Shown one piece after another: positions 24,520-33,765 of a DNA stretch of 64,000 nt (position 1 is the first letter of the stretch; each line of letters opens with the position of its first letter). The translations under genes and the position numbers were made by a program. Origin of the DNA: Mesorhizobium sp. (GTDB taxonomy: Bacteria > Pseudomonadota > Alphaproteobacteria > Rhizobiales > Rhizobiaceae); the NCBI RefSeq assembly GCF_023954305.1, contig NZ_JAMLIG010000002.1, positions 186,001 to 250,000 on the forward strand. Reading direction: 5' to 3'. Below the pieces are notes generated by a model. It searched no databases. It saw only the letters and a program-made list of their open reading frames with translations, and had not been told where the DNA came from.

Positions 24520-25065
24520 ATGACGCGTCTGCCCGGCTCCGTGCTGTTCCTGTGCGGCCAGAACGTGATCCGCTCGCCGATGGCGGAAGTGATCGCGCGG
24601 GCTCTGCTTCAGAAATCCGTCTTCGTCGCCTCCGCCGGCATCCGGCCAGGCGAGCGCGACCCCTTTGTCGACGCGGTGCTCGCGGAGCGCGGCCTCTCCC
24701 TCGGCAACAGATCGCCGCAGCTGCTGGACGACCTGGAGGACGCCTATTTCGACCTGGTGGTGACGCTCGCCCCTGAAGCTCACCACAAGGCCCTCGACAT
24801 GACGCGGTCGGCGGCGGCCGAGGTCGAATACTGGCCGATGCCGGATCCGACGACGGCGACGGGCACGCGCGAGCAGATTCTGGCGGCCTATCGCGATGTC
24901 GCGGCCCGGCTCGACCGTCGTATCGGGAAAGGTTTTCCGCCGCTTCCGATCGCCAGTCGCCGCCGACATAAGCGCTGTTCACAAATTGCGCGAGATCAGA
25001 TAGGTTCCGCGCGAATTCCGGCCCCAGACTCATCCTGGCTCTGTCGTGCCGGCTCTTTTCCGTGA
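24520..25065 (+). CDS. low-molecular-weight protein tyrosine phosphatase family protein
   Basis: The phosphatase loop CGQNVIRS (C-x5-R-S) begins at Cys12, and the acid Asp is in WPMPDPT near 108-114, so the catalytic residues are present. Total length is 181, about 20-25 residues longer than usual. The tail after LDRRIGKGF (from about 140) is basic and unlike the family, possibly a shifted 3' end or a variable extension. The stop lies 13 bp before infA. It follows UPF0262, the usual order in this group. Confidence 0.87.
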   Translation: MTRLPGSVLFLCGQNVIRSPMAEVIARALLQKSVFVASAGIRPGERDPFVDAVLAERGLSLGNRSPQLLDDLEDAYFDLVVTLAPEAHHKALDMTRSAAAEVEYWPMPDPTTATGTREQILAAYRDVAARLDRRIGKGFPPLPIASRRRHKRCSQIARDQIGSARIPAPDSSWLCRAGSFP

Positions 25066-25078
25066 AAAAAGGTATCGA

Positions 25079-25297
25079 ATGCCGAAGGAAGAAGTCCTCG
25101 AATTTCCCGGTCTCGTGACCGAATTGCTGCCCAATGCCATGTTCCGCGTCAAGCTCGAGAACGAGCACGAGATCATCGCACACACGGCAGGGCGCATGCG
25201 CAAGAACCGCATCCGCGTGCTGACCGGTGACAAGGTGCTCGTCGAGATGACGCCCTACGACCTGACCAAGGGCCGCATCACCTACCGCTTCAAGTAG
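25079..25297 (+). CDS. infA: translation initiation factor IF-1
   Basis: The 72-residue S1-fold protein starts MPKEEVLEFPGLVTELLPNA and ends MTPYDLTKGRITYRFK, essentially the universal IF-1 sequence. It binds the 30S A site and assists initiator tRNA selection. ATG 25079 matches family length; the open frame extends 11 codons upstream. Confidence 0.98.
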   Translation: MPKEEVLEFPGLVTELLPNAMFRVKLENEHEIIAHTAGRMRKNRIRVLTGDKVLVEMTPYDLTKGRITYRFK

Positions 25298-25355
25298 CGG
25301 CCGCACGGCGCGACAGATTGTTCGCGCACCTCACCTTGACGGGACTTCCGAAGCG

Positions 25356-25988
25356 ATGAGCGTCTTCCAGAAGCTGGTTCTGGCCTCCGGGTCGCCGCGC
25401 CGCATCGAGCTGCTGCAGCAGGCCGGCATCGAGCCCGACCGGATCGTTCCGGCCGACGTCGACGAGACCCCGCAGCGCGCCGAGCACCCCCGTTCGCTCG
25501 CCAAGCGGCTGTCGCGGGAGAAGGCTGAGAAGGCGCAGGAGAAGCTGGCGAAGGACAGCGACTGGGAAGGCGGCTACATTCTCGCCGCCGACACGGTCGT
25601 GGCCGTTGGCCGCCGCATCCTGCCGAAGGCCGACCTGATCGACGAGGCGTCCAACTGCCTTCGCCTCCTGTCCGGCCGCTCGCATCGCGTCTATTCCGGC
25701 GTCTGCCTGATCACGCCGTCCGGCAAGGTGCGCCAGAAGCTGGTGGAAAGCCGGGTGCGCTTCAAGCGCCTGTCGCGCGAGGAGCTGGAAAGCTACCTCG
25801 CCTCGGGCCAGTGGCGCGGCAAGGCGGGCGGCTACGCGATCCAGGGACTTGCCGGCACCTTCGTGGTGAAGCTCGTCGGCTCCTACACCAATGTCGTCGG
25901 CCTGCCGCTCTACGAGACGGTCAACCTGCTCGCCGGCGACGGCTACAAGGTCCATTTCAACTGGCTGTCGGGAACCCGCGCCGCCTAA
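25356..25988 (+). CDS. maf: Maf-like nucleotide pyrophosphatase
   Basis: The 210-residue protein has the Maf signature LASGSPRR (9-16) and ADTVVAVGRRILPKA, plus the C-terminal GKAGGYAIQGLAGTFV. Maf proteins hydrolyse non-canonical or UTP/dTTP-type nucleotides and affect septum formation. Gly-Lys-Ala-Gly-Gly-Tyr-Ala-Ile points to the dTTP/UTP type. It lies in the infA-maf-yacG order. Confidence 0.93.
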   Translation: MSVFQKLVLASGSPRRIELLQQAGIEPDRIVPADVDETPQRAEHPRSLAKRLSREKAEKAQEKLAKDSDWEGGYILAADTVVAVGRRILPKADLIDEASNCLRLLSGRSHRVYSGVCLITPSGKVRQKLVESRVRFKRLSREELESYLASGQWRGKAGGYAIQGLAGTFVVKLVGSYTNVVGLPLYETVNLLAGDGYKVHFNWLSGTRAA

Positions 25989-26034
25989 TGGCATTGGGGT
26001 CACGAACCAGCCAGACGCCGCCAGACGCAAGCCG

Positions 26035-26253
26035 ATGTCCGACCGCTCCGCCAATGTCACGCCGCTGCGGCCTCGCCGCCCCTGCCCCGAATGCGGCCGG
26101 CCCTCGTCGCGCGCGACCTATCCGTTCTGCTCCGCCCGCTGCAAGGATGTCGACCTTCATCGCTGGCTGACGGGCGCCTATGTCATCCCCGGCCGGGAAG
26201 ACGAGGAAAACGACGTCAGCAGCGACGCCGGCAACGACACCCCGCGCGGCTGA
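26035..26253 (+). CDS. yacG: DNA gyrase inhibitor YacG
   Basis: A 72-residue zinc protein with CPECGRPSSRATYPFCSARCKDVDL carrying four cysteines (CxxC and CxxxC) and followed by RWLTGAYVIPG. YacG binds GyrB and inhibits gyrase. ATG 26035 leaves a 46-bp gap from maf. An acidic tail closes the protein, as in the family. Confidence 0.93.
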   Translation: MSDRSANVTPLRPRRPCPECGRPSSRATYPFCSARCKDVDLHRWLTGAYVIPGREDEENDVSSDAGNDTPRG

Positions 26254-26419
26254 CGCGACCCACCGCAGCGGCGACGCGTTCCTTTCTCCGCGGTTCCGGA
26301 TTTGTCGTTCGAAGCGCTGGACAGGGACGAATCCCGTGCTATAACCCGCCCGCTTCAGGTGGCCGCCAACGCCTCCGCCCGGACATCGCGCCGGTCCGCT
26401 TTCGCCCGCGAAAGCCAGT

Positions 26420-26495
26420 GCCCAGTTAGCTCAGTTGGTAGAGCAGCGGATTGAAAATCCGCGTGTCCGTGGTTCGAATCCGCGACTGGGCACCA
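26420..26495 (+). tRNA. tRNA-Phe (anticodon GAA)
   Basis: A 76-base tRNA with acceptor GCCCAGT/ACTGGGC, D-arm GCTCAGTTGGTAGAGC, anticodon loop TTGAAAA with GAA, T-loop GGTTCGAATCC and encoded CCA. Confidence 0.98.
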
Positions 26496-26746
26496 TTTGG
26501 TTTCTGTCGAGAATTAAGAGACGTACCGGAAATCCGATAGTTCATTGTATTGACGTCGTGTCCAATTACAAGCCGCAGACAAGCTGAGAAGGTGGGAGCA
26601 TTGCGCTAGATTCAGCGCGAATGGGAGATCTAACATGGCTACCTAAGGAGTTGACCTCGAGATTCTCGTCAATTTCGGGAGGGCTTGCCCGACGCTAGTT
26701 TGCGGGGATACTGATATTGCTGCACGCTAGTTTGGAGCAAGACATC

Positions 26747-27148
26747 ATGCCTGACCCGCTTAACGCGAGGATCTTCGTCAATAATCTACGGCGGGGTTTG
26801 AGTCCTTACCTCGTTCCGGGAGTGGGTATCCGAACTCGCGCTTTCCTCGCGGGTAAAGAAGGTGGTGTCGTTGAATTCACAACTGAGACCGGTAGCCCGA
26901 ACTCCGACGAGTATGTGACGGTAGGAACGATAGCCGAGGCCCTGTCCCAAGTTCCTCAAAGGGTGATCGCGGGCAATATGGCCGGCATCAGGTTCGGCGG
27001 GACGAATACGATTCTTGAGGGTAATCGTATTATTCTAATCAAAGACGGCGATGCGGACCAATGGAGTCAGGCGGCGGCCAAACGAGACATAGAGCGAATA
27101 CTATCTTCGCTTCGTGACTCAACGAAATACGAGGCGCCTCATTCATGA
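26747..27148 (+). CDS. unrecognised protein, first gene of a three-gene module behind tRNA-Phe
   Basis: The 133-residue product begins MPDPLNARIFVNNLRRGLSP at ATG 26747, with GGAG about 10 bases upstream. It has no signal peptide or membrane segment. A Gly-rich stretch GNMAGIRFGGTNTILEGNRI suggests a beta-rich fold, then an acidic/charged C terminus. It overlaps the next start by 4 bp. GC is lower than in flanking core genes. No family recognised. Confidence 0.62.
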   Translation: MPDPLNARIFVNNLRRGLSPYLVPGVGIRTRAFLAGKEGGVVEFTTETGSPNSDEYVTVGTIAEALSQVPQRVIAGNMAGIRFGGTNTILEGNRIILIKDGDADQWSQAAAKRDIERILSSLRDSTKYEAPHS

Positions 27149-27528
27149 AAGTTGGCCCTCATATCGAAGGTACGCCCGAAGAAATCCGCAATCTATTTTC
27201 TGATAAGGGCTCGATGCTAGACCAATTCCTGACGGTCGAGCCCCCTCGTATCCCGAGCAAATTGTGGCTCGCCGGGCCCGCGGTAGTTTTTGTAGCGCTG
27301 GCGCTCTCGTGCCGGTTCGTCATGACGCTGCACGAAGCGGCACCTGTAGTCTTTTTCTTGGCTATGTTGATGACCGCCGCATGGGTCAGTTTCGCTGCGC
27401 ACGTCTTCTTTGAAAAATGGGTGGCTACCTGGCTGCTTTTCATAGCGCTGTTTTCAGTCGCTCTCGTCGCAGCCGGTTTTGTTGAACCGAAGGATCTGCC
27501 CTCACTTCTCGAAAAAGCGAAGGACTAG
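27145..27528 (+). CDS. unknown membrane protein (three or more membrane segments)
   Basis: The 127-residue protein has a soluble N-terminal 35 residues and hydrophobic segments at about 38-58, 66-90 and 93-112, with a short charged C-terminal tail. It overlaps the preceding gene by 4 bp, so both are probably translated together. No transporter or enzyme motif is visible. Function unknown; a membrane partner of the preceding soluble protein is possible. Confidence 0.65.
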   Translation: MKVGPHIEGTPEEIRNLFSDKGSMLDQFLTVEPPRIPSKLWLAGPAVVFVALALSCRFVMTLHEAAPVVFFLAMLMTAAWVSFAAHVFFEKWVATWLLFIALFSVALVAAGFVEPKDLPSLLEKAKD

Positions 27529-27571
27529 CACAGCGGTAGGGCGCGAAATGATCCGCTCAGGAGGTAATGCC

Positions 27572-27856
27572 ATGGCGAAGAGGTTTGAGATTGACGCCGT
27601 TCAGAAATTCACCGCCGATGGAACGCTTGGGGTCTGGCTGTTCCTTGGGGGCCCGATTGCAAGCGCGGTCGGCTATGGCTGGTTACTTAGCGAGCTCACC
27701 AAACGCTTCGGAAGCGAGCCTCTGGCGCCATTAATCGTCATAGGCGTTGGCGGCTTCGCCTCTCTGGCGGGCGCTGTCCTCATGCTTATAGGGAGATCGC
27801 AACATTTCACCATTCGTAGTGTCGAGGAACGCCCAGACGACGGCACTTGGCGATAA
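27572..27856 (+). CDS. unknown small membrane protein
   Basis: The 94-residue product begins MAKRFEIDAVQKF. Two membrane segments lie near 20-42 and 52-72, joined by a charged loop (TKRFGSEP). A strong AGGAGGT at 27559-27565 lies 6 bases before ATG 27572. It follows the preceding gene by 43 bp and is likely in the same transcript. No family recognised. Confidence 0.65.
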   Translation: MAKRFEIDAVQKFTADGTLGVWLFLGGPIASAVGYGWLLSELTKRFGSEPLAPLIVIGVGGFASLAGAVLMLIGRSQHFTIRSVEERPDDGTWR

Positions 27857-28006
27857 CTACGCCTTCATGTGGCGGATCGAGGCGAGAGCATCGGATTGTC
27901 TTGCGAAGCGTCCGGGCGGCCCCTCCCCGCTTAGGCGGCTTGACCCTCCCGCGCGCACCCCGCAGAGTCGAACGGCACAAGCGGAACAACCGGGCGGGGA
28001 ACAGGA

Positions 28007-29863
28007 ATGGCGGGTGAAGCGGCGGAACATGCATCGCTCGCGAGCGAACTGATCCAGGTGGTGTCGCTGCTCGGCGCCGGCGTGCTGGCCGTCCCGATCT
28101 TCAAGCGGGTCGGGCTCGGCTCGGTCCTCGGCTATCTCGCCGCCGGCCTCGCCATCGGCCCGTGGGGCCTCCAGCTCTTCACCGACCCGGCGGCGATCCT
28201 TCATGTCGCCGAACTCGGCGTGGTCATGTTCCTCTTCATCATCGGGCTCGAAATGCAGCCGTCGCGGCTGTGGGGGCTGAGGGGCGACATCTTCGGCCTC
28301 GGCGCCGCGCAGGTCGCGGTCTGCGGCCTGCTCCTGATGCTGTACGGCATGGCGATCGGCTTTCCGTGGATCCAGTCTTTCGTCGCCGGCATGGGCTTCG
28401 TGCTCACCTCGACAGCGATCGTCATGCAGTTGCTGGAGGAGAAGGGCGAGATGGCGACGCCTGCCGGCCAGCGGATGGTCTCGATCCTGCTGCTCGAAGA
28501 CCTCGCCATCGTGCCGCTGCTGGCGATCGTGGCCTTCCTCGCTCCGAATTCCGGCCATGACGAGGGTGGTTCCCTCTGGGCCACCGCCGGCATCGCGCTC
28601 GCCGCGCTCGGCGGCCTCGTCATCGCCGGGCGCTACCTGCTCAACCCGATGTTCCAGCTTCTGGCGGCGGCGCACGCGCGCGAGGTGATGACGGCGGCGG
28701 CGCTGCTGGTCGTGTTCGGCGCGGCACTCGCCATGGATATGGGCGGCCTGTCGATGGCGATGGGCGCGTTCCTCGCCGGCGTGCTCCTGTCCGAATCGAC
28801 CTTCCGCCACCAACTCGAGGCCGACATCGAGCCCTTCCGCGGCATCCTGCTCGGCCTGTTCTTCATGGGCGTCGGCATGTCGCTCGACCTCGGCGTGCTG
28901 ACGCGGGAATGGCAGCTGATCGCGACCGCCGTGGTCGGTTACATGGCGCTGAAATCCATCGGCATCTACACCGTCGCCCGCTTCCTCAAATCGTCGCACC
29001 GCGAAGCTCTGATGCGGGCCGTCTACATGGCCCAGGGCGGGGAATTCGCCTTCGTGCTCTATGCGGCCGCCACCAGCGTCGGCATCTTCACCGCCGACAA
29101 GAACGCCGCGCTGACGGCGACCATCATCATCTCGATGGCGCTGACGCCGCTCATGATCATGCTGCTCCCGCGCCTTCTGCCGCCGGAAGAGCAGTCGCTC
29201 GACGGCATCGACGTCGTCGACGGGCTCACCGGCAACATCCTGATCATCGGCTTCGGCCGCTTCGGCCAGATCGTCAGCCAGCCGCTCATCCTGCGCGGCG
29301 TCGACGTCTCGATCATCGACAACGACGTCGAGATGATCCAGGTCGCCGGCCGCTTCGGCTTCAAGGTCTATTACGGCGACGGCACACGGCTCGATATCCT
29401 GCACGCGGCCGGCGCCGACAAGGCGCAGGCGGTGCTGATCTGCGTCGACAAGGCCGACGCGGCCGTGCTCATCGCCGAACATCTGAAAGCGAATTTCCCG
29501 ATGGTCCCGGTCTTCGCGCGCGCGTTCGACCGCGGCGCCGCGCTGAAGCTCGTGCACGCCGGCGTCGAGTTCCAGCTGCGCGAGACGTTTGAATCGGCGC
29601 TGACCTTCTCCACCGAAGTGATGCAGTTCATCGGCGTGCCCTTCGCGGAGGCGACCGAGACGATCGAGGAAGTTCGCGGACGCGACCAGGAGAGGTTCAC
29701 TCTGCAGCTCACCGGCGATATCTATGCGGGCAGCAACCTGTTCAAGGGCAATCAGCCGGTGCCGGCGCCGGTCGCAACGCCGAAACGCGCCGGCAAGGCG
29801 CTCAACAAGGAGGCGGAGGATCTCTTGCGCGGAGGTTCGACCGAGCAGGGAGCGAAGCCATGA
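28007..29863 (+). CDS. monovalent cation:proton antiporter-2 (KefB/KefC-like) with RCK domain
   Basis: A 618-residue CPA2 antiporter. About a dozen membrane segments run from 20 to 390 (Na/H exchanger fold, including PWGLQLFTDP and FIIGLEMQPSRL). They are followed by a TrkA-N (RCK) domain from about 408: ILIIGFGRFGQIVSQPLI with the dinucleotide Gly motif, then YYGDGTRLDIL. These transport K+ or Na+ against H+. KefB and KefC respond to glutathione adducts; this protein cannot be assigned to either by sequence alone. The stop overlaps the DUF924 start by 4 bp. Confidence 0.93.
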   Translation: MAGEAAEHASLASELIQVVSLLGAGVLAVPIFKRVGLGSVLGYLAAGLAIGPWGLQLFTDPAAILHVAELGVVMFLFIIGLEMQPSRLWGLRGDIFGLGAAQVAVCGLLLMLYGMAIGFPWIQSFVAGMGFVLTSTAIVMQLLEEKGEMATPAGQRMVSILLLEDLAIVPLLAIVAFLAPNSGHDEGGSLWATAGIALAALGGLVIAGRYLLNPMFQLLAAAHAREVMTAAALLVVFGAALAMDMGGLSMAMGAFLAGVLLSESTFRHQLEADIEPFRGILLGLFFMGVGMSLDLGVLTREWQLIATAVVGYMALKSIGIYTVARFLKSSHREALMRAVYMAQGGEFAFVLYAAATSVGIFTADKNAALTATIIISMALTPLMIMLLPRLLPPEEQSLDGIDVVDGLTGNILIIGFGRFGQIVSQPLILRGVDVSIIDNDVEMIQVAGRFGFKVYYGDGTRLDILHAAGADKAQAVLICVDKADAAVLIAEHLKANFPMVPVFARAFDRGAALKLVHAGVEFQLRETFESALTFSTEVMQFIGVPFAEATETIEEVRGRDQERFTLQLTGDIYAGSNLFKGNQPVPAPVATPKRAGKALNKEAEDLLRGGSTEQGAKP

Positions 29864-30402
29864 GCCAATCCGACATTTCCGCCATCACCGGATTCTGGCG
29901 ATCCGCCGGCCCCGATGCCTGGTTCCGCAAGGACGCGGCCTTCGACGCCGAATTCAGGCAAAGGTTCGAGCCGCTGCACTGGCGGGCGGCCCGGCGGGAA
30001 CTCGACGACTGGCAGGCCTCGGCCGAAGGCGCCTTCGGGTTGATGCTGCTGCTCGACCAGTTTCCACGCAACTGCTTCCGGGGCACCGGCCACATGTATG
30101 CGACCGATCCGCTGGCGCGCCATCACGCGCGTCTGGCGGTTGCCGCCGGCCACGACCGCGCGGTGGAGGAACTGGTGCGCATGTTCTTCTACCTGCCTTT
30201 CTCCCACTCCGAAACTCTTGCCGACCAGGAACGCGCCTGCACGCTCGCCGAGCATCTCGGCGAGGAGACGATGAAGCATGCGCGCGGACATCGCGACATC
30301 GTCCAGCGCTTCGGCCGGTTCCCGCATCGCAACCCGATCCTGGCGCGTGAATCGACGCCCGAAGAGCTGCAGTTCCTGGCCGAGGGCGGTTTCGCGGGAT
30401 AG
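29860..30402 (+). CDS. DUF924 family protein
   Basis: The 180-residue protein contains FGLMLLLDQFPRNCFRGTGHMYATDPLAR and FFYLPFSHSETLADQERA, the family signature. DUF924 has an all-helical fold of unknown role, often next to KefB-like or DNA-related genes. It overlaps the antiporter stop by 4 bp, so it is likely cotranscribed. Confidence 0.93.
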   Translation: MSQSDISAITGFWRSAGPDAWFRKDAAFDAEFRQRFEPLHWRAARRELDDWQASAEGAFGLMLLLDQFPRNCFRGTGHMYATDPLARHHARLAVAAGHDRAVEELVRMFFYLPFSHSETLADQERACTLAEHLGEETMKHARGHRDIVQRFGRFPHRNPILARESTPEELQFLAEGGFAG

Positions 30403-30478
30403 CTGCGGCGTCGCGGAGGTTGTCGTTTCGGGCCGGCTGTGTCATAGGGCGCGGCTTCCGCCCAACAGGTATCGTGCC

Positions 30479-31792
30479 ATGACCGCCCCGCGCGTCAGCT
30501 TCGTCAGTCTCGGTTGCCCGAAGGCGCTCGTCGATTCCGAGCGCATCATCACGCGCCTTCGCGCCGAAGGCTACGAGATCGCCCGCAAGCATGACGGTGC
30601 CGATCTCGTCGTGGTCAACACCTGCGGCTTCCTCGATTCCGCCCGCGACGAGTCGCTGGCCGCAATCGGCCAGGCGATGTCCGAGAACGGCAAGGTCATC
30701 GTCACCGGCTGCATGGGCGCCACGCCCGACCTGATCCGCGAGAAGCACCCCAACGTGCTGGCGATCACCGGGCCACAGGCCTATGAAAGCGTCATGGCGG
30801 CTGTGCACGAGGCTGTTCCCGCCGCCCACGAGCCCTTCATCGATCTCATCCCGCCGCAGGGCGTGAAGCTGACGCCGCGCCACTACGCCTATCTCAAGAT
30901 TTCCGAGGGCTGCAACAACCGCTGCTCCTTCTGCATCATTCCGGCGCTGCGCGGCGATCTCGTCTCGCGTCCGGCGGCCGATGTGTTGCGCGAAGCCGAG
31001 AAGCTGGCCAATGCCGGGGTCAAGGAACTGCTGGTCATCTCGCAGGACACCAGCGCCTATGGCGTCGACATCAGATACCAGACGTCAGTCTGGAAGGACC
31101 GCGAGGTTCGCGCAAAGTTCCTCGACCTGTCGCGCGAACTCGGCGACCTCGGCATCTGGGTGCGGCTTCACTACGTCTACCCCTACCCGCATGTCGACGA
31201 CGTCATACCGCTGATGGCAGAGGGCAAGGTACTGCCCTATCTCGACATCCCCTTCCAGCATGCCGCGCCGAACGTCCTGAAAAACATGCGCCGCCCGGCG
31301 CATCAGGAAAAGACGCTGGAGCGCATCCGCGGCTGGCGCGAGATCTGCCCGGACCTCGCCGTCCGCTCCACCTTCATCGTCGGCTATCCGGGCGAGACGG
31401 ACGAGGACTTCGAGATCCTGCTTGACTGGCTGGACGAAGCGAAGATCGACCGCGCCGGCTGCTTCAAATACGAGCCGGTATCGGGCGCGCGGTCCGAAGC
31501 GCTCGGCCTTCCCGCCGTTCCGCAGGAGATCAAGGAAGCCCGCTGGCACCGCTTCATGCAGCGCCAGCAGAAGGTCTCCGCCGCGCAGCTGGCGAAAAAG
31601 GTCGGCAAGCGCTTGCCGGTGATCATCGACGAGGCCAACGGTCTCGCCGCCAAGGGCCGCACCAGATACGATGCGCCGGAGATCGACGGCAACGTCCACA
31701 TCCAGTCGCGCCGCCCGATGCGCGTCGGCGACATCCTCACCGTCAAGATCGACCGCGCCGACGCCTACGACCTCTACGGCACGGCGGTCTGA
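30479..31792 (+). CDS. rimO: ribosomal protein uS12 methylthiotransferase RimO
   Basis: A radical SAM methylthiotransferase that modifies Asp89 of ribosomal protein S12. The 437 residues include SLGCPKALVDSE with the first Cys of the auxiliary cluster (UPF0004 domain), a CNNRCSFC (CxxxCxxC) radical SAM motif near 140 and a C-terminal TRAM domain. The cysteines expected for both clusters are present. ATG 30479 is the family start. Confidence 0.97.
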   Translation: MTAPRVSFVSLGCPKALVDSERIITRLRAEGYEIARKHDGADLVVVNTCGFLDSARDESLAAIGQAMSENGKVIVTGCMGATPDLIREKHPNVLAITGPQAYESVMAAVHEAVPAAHEPFIDLIPPQGVKLTPRHYAYLKISEGCNNRCSFCIIPALRGDLVSRPAADVLREAEKLANAGVKELLVISQDTSAYGVDIRYQTSVWKDREVRAKFLDLSRELGDLGIWVRLHYVYPYPHVDDVIPLMAEGKVLPYLDIPFQHAAPNVLKNMRRPAHQEKTLERIRGWREICPDLAVRSTFIVGYPGETDEDFEILLDWLDEAKIDRAGCFKYEPVSGARSEALGLPAVPQEIKEARWHRFMQRQQKVSAAQLAKKVGKRLPVIIDEANGLAAKGRTRYDAPEIDGNVHIQSRRPMRVGDILTVKIDRADAYDLYGTAV

Positions 31793-31795
31793 CCT

Positions 31796-32437
31796 TCAGC
31801 CCTTCTCAAACCGGCTGGCGAAAGCGGGAACCTTCCGCGCCATGTCCATGTCCTTGGCCTGGGCGCGCTGATAGGCGGGCCGCTTGGCAATCCGTTCGAG
31901 ATAGCGCGTGAAGGACGGCCTTTCCGGCAGCACTTTCAATATGTTCATGGTGAAATGGACGGCCGACGCCAGTTGGGTGTCGGCGGCGGTGAAACGGTCC
32001 CCGGCCGCGTAGGTCCGCTCGCTCAGGATCCGGTCGACATAGGCCACCATGTCGTCGAACACGCCGAAGGAATAGTCGTTGCTCTTGTAGCTCAGGCCAT
32101 GGGCCCGGGCAGCGACGCAAGGGTCGAGCACCGAATCGCAATAGACCGTCATCGTCAGATACGGCCCGCGATCCTTGTCGCCGATGGCCGGCGCCAGTCC
32201 CGCTTGCGGGAATGCGTCGGCGAGATAGGTGGCGATCGCCGCGCGTTCCGTGATGATGACGCCGTCATGCTCGATCGCCGGCACTTTCTTGTTCGGCTGG
32301 ATCTGCCGGTAGGCCTCCGGCAACCCGCCCTCCATGCGTATGTCGACCAGCTCCAACTGATAGTCGACGCCGAGCTCCTCGAACAGCCAGAGCGTGCCGG
32401 ACGCCCGCGACCAGGGTGCATGGTAGAATTTCAGCAT
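31796..32437 (-). CDS. glutathione S-transferase family protein
   Basis: The 213-residue protein has an N-terminal thioredoxin-like domain (MLKFYHAPWSRASG; QIQPNKKVPAIE; ITERAAIATYLAD) and an all-helical C-terminal domain ending FTRYLERIAKRPAYQRA. It is a cytosolic GST of unknown substrate. The gene converges on rimO with only 3 bp between stops. Confidence 0.92.
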   Translation of the reverse strand: MLKFYHAPWSRASGTLWLFEELGVDYQLELVDIRMEGGLPEAYRQIQPNKKVPAIEHDGVIITERAAIATYLADAFPQAGLAPAIGDKDRGPYLTMTVYCDSVLDPCVAARAHGLSYKSNDYSFGVFDDMVAYVDRILSERTYAAGDRFTAADTQLASAVHFTMNILKVLPERPSFTRYLERIAKRPAYQRAQAKDMDMARKVPAFASRFEKG

Positions 32438-32482
32438 CGTCTTCCCTCTTTGGCCCGCCTACATCTCCGCCTAGCACAGGCT

Positions 32483-32504
32483 TCCTGACATCCTTTTGTC
32501 AGGA
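32483..32504. repeat. 8-bp inverted repeat in GST/acyltransferase divergent region
   Basis: TCCTGACA at 32483-32490 pairs with TGTCAGGA at 32497-32504 around a 6-base loop. It lies between divergent genes, so an operator is one possibility. Nothing else is known. Confidence 0.3.
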
Positions 32505-32607
32505 GAGGGCTTTCGGCTTTTGACGCCGAGACAGCATCTTCTCCGCGTCAATTCCCGTCCCGCGACGGCGTTCCCCTCTTCGGCAAGCTTCTTGCACTGG
32601 AGCCGGC

Positions 32608-33699
32608 ATGTCCCAGAATGTGCCACCCGCCGATCGTATCGCGACGCTCGACTGGCTCCGCCTCGTCGCGGCGCTGGCCGTGGTCGCGTTCCACTACCTC
32701 TTCCGCGGCGCGGCGGCGGACGGCTATCTTGCAGAGGGCTACCCGGAGGCCGCGCCGATCGCCATCTACGGCTATCTCGGCGTCCACCTGTTTTTCCTGA
32801 TCAGCGGCTATGTCATCGCCTGGTCGGCGGACGGCCGCGGCTGGCTGGATTTCGCAATTGCCCGTTTCGTCCGCCTCTATCCCGGCTTCCTGGTCTGCAT
32901 GACCATCACCTTCGCGGTGATGTTCGCCGTCCAGCCTGAATGGGGAAGCGTCACTGTCCGGCAATATGTGGCAAACCTCTTCATGTTCGCGCCGGCGCTC
33001 GGCGAAGGCTTCGTCGACGGCGTCTACTGGTCGATCATCCTCGAACTGGTTTTCTATGGCTGGGTCACGGTCGCGCTGATGTCCGGAGCCTTCCAGACAC
33101 TGCGCCTCGAGCTTGTTGCCGCATGGTTGGTGCTATCGGCAGTCAACGAATTCTCGATCGGCAGCGAGGCGATGCGTTTCGTGTTCCTCACCGAATACGG
33201 GCCGCTCTTCGCGTCGGGCATCCTCATCCACCATATCCAAAGCCGCGGCCGCTCCGCCGAGGCGCTTGTGCTGTTGGCAGCCTCCTTCATGCTCTCGACC
33301 AGCCTGATGGCGATCGGCAAGGGCTGGATGCAAGTCCACTATGGGGTGTCCGTGCCAATGGCCGGTCTCGCCATCGCCAATCTCGCCATGCACGGCATTT
33401 TGGTCGGCGCGATCCTGCTGCGCGCGAAGGTAAGCCCCACACGCCTGTCGCTGGCCCTCGGGGGGCTTACCTATCCGCTCTACCTGCTGCACCAGCACAT
33501 CGGCTATGTCGCGATCAATGCGACCGCATCGGTTCTCGGCAAATGGTCGGCGGCGGCGCTCACGGCGGTGGCGATGCTGGCGCTGTCCTGGCTGATCTGG
33601 CGATGGATCGAAACGCCGTTGCGCCATTGGCTGATGCGCGCCATCAAATACCTTCTGAGCCGCCTGCCCCTGAGATCGGGGCCACCTCAACCGGCCTGA
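32608..33699 (+). CDS. acyltransferase 3 family membrane protein
   Basis: A 363-residue integral membrane acyltransferase of the OafA/YrhL type. RIATLDWLRLVAALAVVAFHYL at the start carries the catalytic-site His, then LFFLISGYVIAWS, and about ten membrane segments follow. Such enzymes O-acylate surface polysaccharides or lipids; the substrate is unknown. It stands alone between GST and the BMP operon. Confidence 0.92.
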   Translation: MSQNVPPADRIATLDWLRLVAALAVVAFHYLFRGAAADGYLAEGYPEAAPIAIYGYLGVHLFFLISGYVIAWSADGRGWLDFAIARFVRLYPGFLVCMTITFAVMFAVQPEWGSVTVRQYVANLFMFAPALGEGFVDGVYWSIILELVFYGWVTVALMSGAFQTLRLELVAAWLVLSAVNEFSIGSEAMRFVFLTEYGPLFASGILIHHIQSRGRSAEALVLLAASFMLSTSLMAIGKGWMQVHYGVSVPMAGLAIANLAMHGILVGAILLRAKVSPTRLSLALGGLTYPLYLLHQHIGYVAINATASVLGKWSAAALTAVAMLALSWLIWRWIETPLRHWLMRAIKYLLSRLPLRSGPPQPA

Positions 33700-33719
33700 G
33701 TACTCCCGCTTCAACGGAA

Positions 33720-33741
33720 AAGGGCGCCTCGCGGCGCCCTT
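33720..33741. terminator. bidirectional terminator between acyltransferase and BMP protein
   Basis: AAGGGCGCC (33720-33728) pairs with 33733-33741 around TCGC. The minus side continues as TTTTCC, so it suits the BMP operon best. It lies between convergent stops. Confidence 0.75.
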
Positions 33742-33765
33742 CCCACTATCGGTATCGAAAGCCGA

